This document shows, one piece after another, positions 58,450 to 64,000 of a stretch of 64,000 nt of DNA (within the stretch, counting starts at the first letter, position 1; each line of letters begins with the position of its first letter). A model generated the notes under the pieces. That model was not told the DNA's origin and made no database searches. It saw only the letters and a list, made by a program, of their open reading frames with translations. The position numbers and the translations under genes are program-made. Source of the stretch: Acinetobacter sp. ANC 3781 (GTDB taxonomy: Bacteria > Pseudomonadota > Gammaproteobacteria > Pseudomonadales > Moraxellaceae); NCBI RefSeq assembly GCF_004331285.1, contig NZ_SJOH01000008.1:1-64000 (forward strand), in the 5' to 3' direction.

Positions 58450-59064
58450 ATGACATTTATCTTGGGTTTAACAGGCGGTATTGGCAGCGGGAAATCGGCC
58501 GCAAGTACATGGTTTGAAGCCCAAGGAATCACCGTTGTGGATGCCGACATGGTGGCACGTCAGATTGTAGAAAAAGGACAACCCGCGTTACAACAAATTC
58601 ACGCGGCTTTTGGGGATTGGGTTCTGTTAGACAATGGAGAACTGAATCGCCGGGCTTTACGTGAACATATTTTTAAGGATCCAAATGCACGTAAAGTGTT
58701 GGAAAGCATCACCCACCCTGCTATTCGTCAATCAATTATTCAACAACTGCATGCCGCAACCAGTCCCTATGCGATTCTGGTTTCTCCCCTGCTGTTTGAA
58801 ACCAATCAACATGAATTAACCGATCATACGTTACTTATTGATGCGACTGAAGAATTACAAATTCAACGTGCTAGCCAACGTGATGGGCAATCCACTGAAC
58901 AGATTCAGAAAATCATTCAGGCACAAATGCCACGTCAGCAGAAACTAAGCCTGGCAGATGATATCGTGCTGAATGACGGACATCTTGATCATTTATATAG
59001 CCATTTAAAACCGCTGCATAATACTTATTTGCAACGTAGCAAGCAAAAAAAAGCAGCCGATTAA
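58450..59064 (+). CDS. coaE: Dephospho-CoA kinase
   Basis: A 204-residue P-loop kinase for the last step of coenzyme A synthesis. The P-loop is GGIGSGKS at residues 9-16, followed by VVDADMVARQIV and LVSPLLFETNQH, typical of CoaE. The ATG at 58450 is the likely start; a TTG 12 nt earlier is less probable. It is the last gene of pilBCD-coaE, an order shared with Pseudomonas. Its end overlaps the convergent transporter gene by 4 nt. Confidence 0.95.
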   Translation: MTFILGLTGGIGSGKSAASTWFEAQGITVVDADMVARQIVEKGQPALQQIHAAFGDWVLLDNGELNRRALREHIFKDPNARKVLESITHPAIRQSIIQQLHAATSPYAILVSPLLFETNQHELTDHTLLIDATEELQIQRASQRDGQSTEQIQKIIQAQMPRQQKLSLADDIVLNDGHLDHLYSHLKPLHNTYLQRSKQKKAAD

Positions 59065-59078
59065 GACTGCTTTTTTTG
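59047..59078. terminator. Bidirectional terminator covering two convergent stop codons
   Basis: AAAAGCAG/CTGCTTTT with a 10-nt loop and T runs on both strands. Its loop holds the overlapping stop codons of coaE and the transporter gene. Confidence 0.85.
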
Positions 59079-59978
59079 TTGATCCAGTTGCTGCTGTAAA
59101 CTGTCTTTATGCATGATCCAGCGCCACGGCTGCAAAGCACCAATCGCTATGCCAATCAAGCCACACATAATCGCCAGACTTAAGGGTTCACCTAAAAGCG
59201 GCACAGCTAGAATTGCTGCCATAAACGGGGCCAAAGTCACGATACTGCCGGTCTTAAATGCACCCAGTCGTTTGATGGCTTCGACATAAGTCAGTGTCGC
59301 CACAATCACCACAAAAATGCCGTGAAAAATCACCTGCATCAGTAAATGGAGCGGCTCAGGTTCAGTTAAATTTTTCGGCAAGAACAACAGATAAATCGGC
59401 ACATAAACGATCGCTGACCAGATGGCAACACCGGCCATAGAATGCCATGCAGAAAGTTTCCATTGCCGTAATAGCACGGTAAAAACACCCCACCAGATTG
59501 CACTCAACAAGAACAGCATGTCGCCAAAACCAAAAGCGATACCGGTTTCCTGATACATTAAAAAACTCATGGCAGCAATTGCAGTCAACATAATGCCCAG
59601 ACTAATCCAGGTATGCTGATCAAAAGGCTGTTTAAACAGCAAAAATGCGGCCACTGCGGTACACAAAGGAATACAGCCATTCAGAAAAATCGCCGCATGG
59701 GCTGCAGGGACATAGTGAAATGCGCTGTATGAGGTCAGGCAATATCCTACCCCGCCAATCATCGCCAAAAGAAACGGTTCTTTTTTCCATAAAAAGGCGA
59801 GGTCTTTTTTATAGATCAGAATCGGCATTAAAATACAAAATGCCAGAGCAAAACGTAAAGCCGTGATATCCCAAGCGCTGATTCCCCACTGTGCATTTAA
59901 GCGGGACGTAATGGTAAATCCCCCCCAGATGCACATGGTAATGGCGACATAGAGATAACCTTGAGACCGGGGAGACAT
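59061..59978 (-). CDS. EamA/DMT-family transporter
   Basis: A 305-residue inner-membrane protein with about ten helices and two EamA repeats (about residues 10-140 and 150-285). It begins MSPRSQGYLYVAITMCIWG and contains the family-like PAAHAAIFLNGCIPLCTAVAA stretch and an LLGEPLS segment late in repeat two. DMT transporters export amino acids or other metabolites; the substrate is not predictable. The ATG at 59978 is chosen over a TTG at 59987. It is monocistronic. Confidence 0.87.
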   Translation of the reverse strand: MSPRSQGYLYVAITMCIWGGFTITSRLNAQWGISAWDITALRFALAFCILMPILIYKKDLAFLWKKEPFLLAMIGGVGYCLTSYSAFHYVPAAHAAIFLNGCIPLCTAVAAFLLFKQPFDQHTWISLGIMLTAIAAMSFLMYQETGIAFGFGDMLFLLSAIWWGVFTVLLRQWKLSAWHSMAGVAIWSAIVYVPIYLLFLPKNLTEPEPLHLLMQVIFHGIFVVIVATLTYVEAIKRLGAFKTGSIVTLAPFMAAILAVPLLGEPLSLAIMCGLIGIAIGALQPWRWIMHKDSLQQQLDQQKKQS

Positions 59979-60009
59979 AGCAAACAACTATTAAATTGAG
60001 ATGATAAAA

Positions 60010-60759
60010 TTACACATTACGCTGGCGGCAAGCTTCATATAAAGCCATACCTGTTGCCACACTCACATTCAAACTTTGCAAGTTTCCTGCCATAGGAATA
60101 TAAACCGTTTGATCGCACTGTGACTGGGTAATTGGACGCAAGCCGGTATCTTCCGCGCCCATCACCACACAGATACCTGTTCCGGTAAAATCAAACTGCT
60201 GCACTGGTAATGCTTTTTCATCTAGCATGGTACCGACAACACGTACATTGAATTCATCTTTGATATTACCCAAGGTACGTGCAAGATTGGTTACTTGAAT
60301 AAACTTCACTTTCTCTGCACCACCTGCAGCAATTTTACGTGCTGTCGGGGTTAAGCTTGCAGAACGATCACGCGAGACAATCACCGCTTCAACACCCATA
60401 GCCGCTGCTGTACGAATACAAGCACCCAGATTATGTGGATCAGTGACTTGGTCTAAAGCCAACAACAGTGCTTGAGGATTTTGTTTCAGCAAATCATCCA
60501 AATCCTGTTCATTCAATGTTGGATGTGGACGAACTGCAGCAACCACCCCTTGATGAAAAGGCTGACCCGCCAATTTTTCCAGTTTGTCACGACTGGCCTG
60601 TTGTACACTGATTCCAAAAGGATCTGCCAAAGCCAAAACGTTTTTCAAACGCTGATCATCACGACCTTTTAGCGTAAATAAAGTAAGTACACGCTCTGGC
60701 TCAAGCTCAAGTAATGACTCCACTGAGTGAACGCCATAAAAATATTCGGTTTTTGCCAT
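60010..60759 (-). CDS. rlmB: 23S rRNA (guanosine(2251)-2'-O)-methyltransferase RlmB
   Basis: A 249-residue SPOUT-class methyltransferase. An N-terminal L30e-like substrate-binding domain (about residues 1-75, FYGVHSVESLLE) precedes the knotted catalytic domain with LLALDQVTDPHNLGACIRTA, the Gly-rich VVMGAEDTGL and IPMAGNLQSLNVSVATGMAL. These are the three SPOUT motifs that form the SAM site. AGAGG lies about 8 nt before the start. It is transcribed in the same direction as ppnP but separated by a terminator. Confidence 0.95.
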   Translation of the reverse strand: MAKTEYFYGVHSVESLLELEPERVLTLFTLKGRDDQRLKNVLALADPFGISVQQASRDKLEKLAGQPFHQGVVAAVRPHPTLNEQDLDDLLKQNPQALLLALDQVTDPHNLGACIRTAAAMGVEAVIVSRDRSASLTPTARKIAAGGAEKVKFIQVTNLARTLGNIKDEFNVRVVGTMLDEKALPVQQFDFTGTGICVVMGAEDTGLRPITQSQCDQTVYIPMAGNLQSLNVSVATGMALYEACRQRNV

Positions 60760-60792
60760 GAACGGCCTCTAAAATGTATTTATACAATGTAA

Positions 60793-60827
60793 AAAGAAAA
60801 ATCCTGCAAAGCTGACTTTACAGGATT
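60793..60827 (-). terminator. Terminator after ppnP
   Basis: On the - strand AATCCTGTAAAG/CTTTGCAGGATT (one G-U pair) with a TCAG loop is followed by TTTTTC. Confidence 0.88.
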
Positions 60828-60889
60828 GATGCTTAAATCTAGTTTAACTGATTCAGGCTAAAATTTCTTTGCCTTAGTCCGACTTATGT

Positions 60890-61213
60890 TTAGCCTTCTA
60901 AATGGCAAACATAATCTAAAACTTCATCGGTCTCAATTTTAAAACGGCTATTACCTGGGACATAAAAAGACTGTCCTGCACGGAACAATTCACTCTCGAT
61001 TTTATCCGCGATTTGTACACGGCACTCCCCTGAAATAATTTCCATACGTTCAGGTACATGAGTTTCGAAAGTCAGTGCTTGTTCAGTCGGTAAAATTACC
61101 CCTAGTGTCTTTTTTGTGCCATCTTCGAATTGCACGGTATGACTAATACATGAACCGCCGAAATAAACATTCGATTTTTTGATAACAGAAACATGATCAA
61201 ACTGATTTGACAT
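60890..61213 (-). CDS. ppnP: Pyrimidine/purine nucleoside phosphorylase PpnP
   Basis: A 107-residue single-domain cupin of the DUF1255 (YaiE) family, which phosphorolyses several nucleosides. The pattern [35 protein letters not shown] and [14 protein letters not shown] matches the family along its whole length. The ATG at 61213 has GGAGAA 8 nt upstream. It is monocistronic and ends in a strong hairpin terminator. Confidence 0.92.
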   Translation of the reverse strand: MSNQFDHVSVIKKSNVYFGGSCISHTVQFEDGTKKTLGVILPTEQALTFETHVPERMEIISGECRVQIADKIESELFRAGQSFYVPGNSRFKIETDEVLDYVCHLEG

Positions 61214-61331
61214 GCGTATTCTCCAGATAATGCGCATTTATAATTTTTGATTGATGTAGTTTAAAGGCCTGCATTCAACTAATCAATCGGTGTTTCATAC
61301 GGCTAAATCAATATTTTACAAATTGTTGCAG

Positions 61332-61621
61332 TTATTTTCCTACATCAATAAGACTAAGATTTACCACGATTTTGTGAGAGTCTAAATCAACCTTAGCATA
61401 AGCACAAATAAGTTTTTGTACTTCATCGACTAAAGGTCTATCTGCTTTTCCATAGAGTAGATGTTGCAGCAAAACAATCACCATCTGTCAGGCAATTTGT
61501 TATAGGTCTGAAGCTTAGCGGGATGAGTCAATTTAGTATTTAAACTTCGACCCAAGATACTTATCAAGGAATACTGATCCATGATTTGTATGGATAGATA
61601 TTTGCCTAGTGTGCGGAGCAT
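61332..61621 (-). pseudogene. Possible frameshifted remnant gene in the ppnP-recN spacer
   Basis: On the - strand a 47-codon frame from 61621 (MLRTLGKYLSIQIMDQYS) ends at a TGA at 61478-61480. A second frame overlapping it by a few bases runs from 61484 to 61332 and contains QHLLYGKADRPLVDEVQKLI. They could be halves of one decayed gene. Neither half resembles a family I know, and chance open frames of this size are common, so this is weak. Confidence 0.25.
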
Positions 61622-61632
61622 TTTTTAACAGT

Positions 61633-61961
61633 ATGAAGGTGAAACTCCTTAAAAAATCTATAAAATCAAATATCTATTTAGATAAAAATTCCCCAGATTA
61701 TTGGAGCATGACTGATAGAGGTTTATCTGGGTTAGATTCTCTTCTCGCAGGCTTGGCTAGCTGCAAACCTATAGCGTAGTAATATTGAATTCAATGGAAG
61801 TAGATATTGTTTTTATAAGGTATCTTCAGTAAAAAGTATTTTCATTATAAATATCAGGTAAAATAATAATGTTTTACGTCATCTTAAAATAAGAGCTGGC
61901 TTGTGACCAAAACAAAATTTCACTATCTTAGATTAAAACTTTTCGCAGCTCGGATGCGTTT
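61633..61961. other. Spacer upstream of recN without a recognisable gene
   Basis: The only frame of note is a 48-codon one on the + strand (61633-61779, MKVKLLKKSIKSN...ASCKPIA) with no ribosome binding site and no known domain. The remainder up to recN is A/T-rich and must contain the recN promoter. No SOS-type LexA box (CTG-N10-CAG) was seen. Confidence 0.4.
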
Positions 61962-63623
61962 ATGCTGACACACTTAACTCTGATCAATTTCGCTTTAGCC
62001 GATCATTTAGCCATTGATATTGAACCAGGTTTCAATGTCCTGACTGGGGAGACAGGTGCGGGTAAATCTTTACTGCTGGATGCCCTCTCTGCCTGTTTGG
62101 GTGAGCGCACCGATACCAATTACGTCCGTTTTGGTTCAGACAAAGCCGATGTTACCGCTGTTTTCAGTTATAAAGAACAAAGTCCCGAAGCTGAATGGCT
62201 TAAAGCACATGAGTTGGATGATGAATCTGGCGAGATTCATTTAAGACGGGTGATTTTTGCGACAGGTCGCAGCAAAGCATGGATTAATGGTCGCCCAAGC
62301 AGCTTGGCTGAACTGAAAGAAATTGGTCGTTTACTGGTGCAACTTTATAGTCAGCACAGTCAGCAACAATTGTTGGAACATCCTTATCCCAAGCATTGGT
62401 TAGATCGTTACAACAACTTTTATCAGCCTGCACAAGATGTCCGAGATGCCTATAGCACCTGGCAAAAAGATATTCGTCAGCATCAAGCGGCATTAGATGC
62501 ACAAGTGACGCGTAAACAACGGATTGAAACTTTAGAATTACAGCTTGAAGAACTCGAAGAAATCACTCACATTGACTATAAAGAGATTGAGCAAGAGTTC
62601 GACCGTTTAAGTCATCATGAACATATCATGCTGGATTGTAGCTATAGCTTAAATGCGCTGGATGAAGCTGAACAAAATATCACCCAAGAGGTTTCTTCGA
62701 TTATTCGTCGTTTGGAATCGCATGCCGGTCGCAGTGAGCTACTCGCAGAAATTTATAATTCATTAGTAAATGCACAAAGTGAACTTGCTGATGCGACGGC
62801 GAATTTACATCAATTTATTGACCGCCAAAGTTTTGATCCTGAACGCATGGAAGAGCTCAACTTGCAACTGGAAATCTTCCATCGTTTAGCGCGTAAATAT
62901 CGTACTCAACCTGAAACGCTAAAAGAAGAATATGAGGCCTGGCAGGCGGAACTTGAACAGCTCCATCAACTGGAAGATCCTGAGACTTTAGCTGAACAAG
63001 TAGAATTGTCACATCAAGACTTTTTAGCCAAAGCTCAGCACCTAGATGATATTCGTCGTGAAGCCGCGAGTCCGTTAGCTAAAAAACTCACAGAACAAGT
63101 GAAACAACTGGCATTGCCTGAAGCCCATTTTGAATTCAAGTTTGAACCTTTGGAACAAGCATCATCAGAAGGCCTCAGCTTTATTCAATTGCTGTTTACC
63201 GCAAATAAAGGCATTCCTGCACAACCCTTGGCACGTGTAGCTTCTGGTGGTGAACTGTCACGTATTGCTCTGGTCATGCAAGTGATGAATGCTGAAAAAA
63301 CCGAATCTGAAGTGTTGGTGTTCGATGAAATTGATGTCGGAATCAGTGGCGGTACGGCAGAAATGGTTGGACGCTTATTGGCAGATTTAGCCCAACATGT
63401 ACAGATTTTATGTATTACCCATCAAGCTCAAGTGGCAGCACAATCCGATCAACATCTGTTGGTGAAGAAACGCCAAACGGATCCTGCAAGCAGCACCATT
63501 ATCGACCTGAGCGAAGAACAACGTATTGATGAGTTGGCGCGTATGACCGGCGGTGTCGAAATTAATGACACAACCCTGCAACATGCCAAGCAATTACGTC
63601 AACTTAAGTTTCATCAGGTATAA
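61962..63623 (+). CDS. recN: DNA repair protein RecN
   Basis: A 553-residue SMC-like ATPase that acts in double-strand break repair by holding DNA ends and sister chromatids. Walker A GETGAGKSLLLDAL is near residues 29-42. A central coiled coil spans about 155-370, with a hinge-like break. The ABC signature VASGGELSRIALVMQ and Walker B VLVFDEIDVGISG (about 453) are near the C terminus, followed by CITHQAQVAA. Length matches E. coli RecN exactly (553 residues). Confidence 0.96.
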   Translation: MLTHLTLINFALADHLAIDIEPGFNVLTGETGAGKSLLLDALSACLGERTDTNYVRFGSDKADVTAVFSYKEQSPEAEWLKAHELDDESGEIHLRRVIFATGRSKAWINGRPSSLAELKEIGRLLVQLYSQHSQQQLLEHPYPKHWLDRYNNFYQPAQDVRDAYSTWQKDIRQHQAALDAQVTRKQRIETLELQLEELEEITHIDYKEIEQEFDRLSHHEHIMLDCSYSLNALDEAEQNITQEVSSIIRRLESHAGRSELLAEIYNSLVNAQSELADATANLHQFIDRQSFDPERMEELNLQLEIFHRLARKYRTQPETLKEEYEAWQAELEQLHQLEDPETLAEQVELSHQDFLAKAQHLDDIRREAASPLAKKLTEQVKQLALPEAHFEFKFEPLEQASSEGLSFIQLLFTANKGIPAQPLARVASGGELSRIALVMQVMNAEKTESEVLVFDEIDVGISGGTAEMVGRLLADLAQHVQILCITHQAQVAAQSDQHLLVKKRQTDPASSTIIDLSEEQRIDELARMTGGVEINDTTLQHAKQLRQLKFHQV

Positions 63624-63741
63624 GTTTGTAGGCTAAATCACAAAAAATGATTGGCGAAATTCAATTAGTTTAGTAAGTTGCTTATAAAAGCATTATTATT
63701 AATTTAATCAGATTTTTTGATTTTAAGGGGGGATAGCTTAG

Positions 63742-64000
63742 ATGACTAAACAATATCTGACACATCGCTGTCTGATTGCACCTCCTGATTCAGCCGATGA
63801 TTTTTTTGCCAATACGGTTATTTATTTGGCACGACATGATGAAGATGGTGCTCAAGGCATTATCATTAACCGCCCTTCCGGTCTTTCAATCAAAGAGTTA
63901 TTGAATGACTTGGAAATTGAAGCGGATAATGTCAATCCCCATGATGTATTACAGGGTGGGCCGTTACGTCCGGAAGCAGGCTTTGTGCTGCATACTGGTC
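63742..64000 (+). CDS. yqgE: YqgE/AlgH family protein, 5' part
   Basis: The first 86 codons of a UPF0301 (YqgE/AlgH) protein; the rest is beyond the window. The start [15 protein letters not shown] follows an A/G-rich stretch with GGGGGGA about 8 nt upstream. Conserved family stretches [12 protein letters not shown] and [17 protein letters not shown] are present. The family has no firmly established function; in Pseudomonas AlgH is linked to alginate regulation. In many gammaproteobacteria the next gene encodes the Holliday junction resolvase RuvX/YqgF. Confidence 0.92.
   Translation, partial: MTKQYLTHRCLIAPPDSADDFFANTVIYLARHDEDGAQGIIINRPSGLSIKELLNDLEIEADNVNPHDVLQGGPLRPEAGFVLHTG

Noticed and set aside
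61780-61961. SOS LexA box upstream of recN
   Set aside because: No CTG-N10-CAG palindrome was seen; Acinetobacter is known to lack a LexA of the E. coli type.

Overview
The window reads as a chromosomal segment of an Acinetobacter-type gammaproteobacterium (Moraxellaceae). The reasons are the A/T-rich codon use, a two-domain polyphosphate:AMP phosphotransferase of the Acinetobacter johnsonii type, the UbiE-UbiJ-UbiB block, a pilBCD-coaE cluster, a type II secretion gspF-gspG pair standing apart from other gsp genes, and an Mrp antiporter operon with a fused A+B subunit. The genus is an inference from gene content and protein style; I could not run a search. No prophage, transposase, integrase, rRNA operon or CRISPR array is visible, and almost all of the window is core genome.

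Layout. 1-8.2 kb: the 3' end of ETF-ubiquinone oxidoreductase, tusA, corC-lnt, a small membrane protein, gspG/gspF, priA. 8.2-15.1 kb: a KefB/KefC-type antiporter, hslO, a roughly 0.7 kb stretch of decayed coding sequence, cbpA-cbpM, a DUF465 protein, a CorA-family channel. 15.3-18 kb: rpsO-pnp. 18-18.95 kb: a gene-free region with what look like two related small RNA genes in tandem. 18.95-28.2 kb: recC-recB-recD. 28.3-31.3 kb: a small hypothetical protein, polyphosphate:AMP phosphotransferase, and a conserved Moraxellaceae-type hypothetical protein. 31.4-36 kb: ubiE-ubiJ-ubiB and a patatin-like phospholipase. 36.2-39.9 kb: hisIE followed by a compact UvrD/FBH1-like helicase and a RecF/OLD-like ATPase. 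40-46.5 kb: the Mrp operon (A/B fusion, C, D, E, F, G). 46.5-47.1 kb: a broken lipoprotein gene with a SHOCT tail. 47.2-54.3 kb: rbfA, infB, nusA, rimP, three identical initiator tRNAs, tRNA-Leu(GAG), secG and tpiA. This is the same order as the E. coli secG-leuU-metY-rimP-nusA-infB-rbfA region. 54.6-59.1 kb: pilB-pilC-pilD-coaE. 59.1-64 kb: a DMT-family transporter, rlmB, ppnP, a non-coding or decayed stretch, recN and the 5' part of yqgE.

Functions group into double-strand break repair and replication restart (recBCD, recN, priA), translation and RNA decay (rimP-nusA-infB-rbfA, rpsO-pnp, tRNAs), ubiquinone biosynthesis, envelope and ion homeostasis (lnt, corC, CorA, Kef, Mrp), surface machines (type IV pili, type II secretion) and chaperones (Hsp33, CbpA/CbpM).

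The most unusual items are the paired small RNA candidates at 18.3 and 18.8 kb, the helicase/ATPase pair at 37-39.9 kb (which superficially recalls the Gabija helicase-ATPase pairing but lacks a visible nuclease domain), two decayed secreted-protein genes, and a tRNA-Leu(GAG) with a disrupted acceptor stem.
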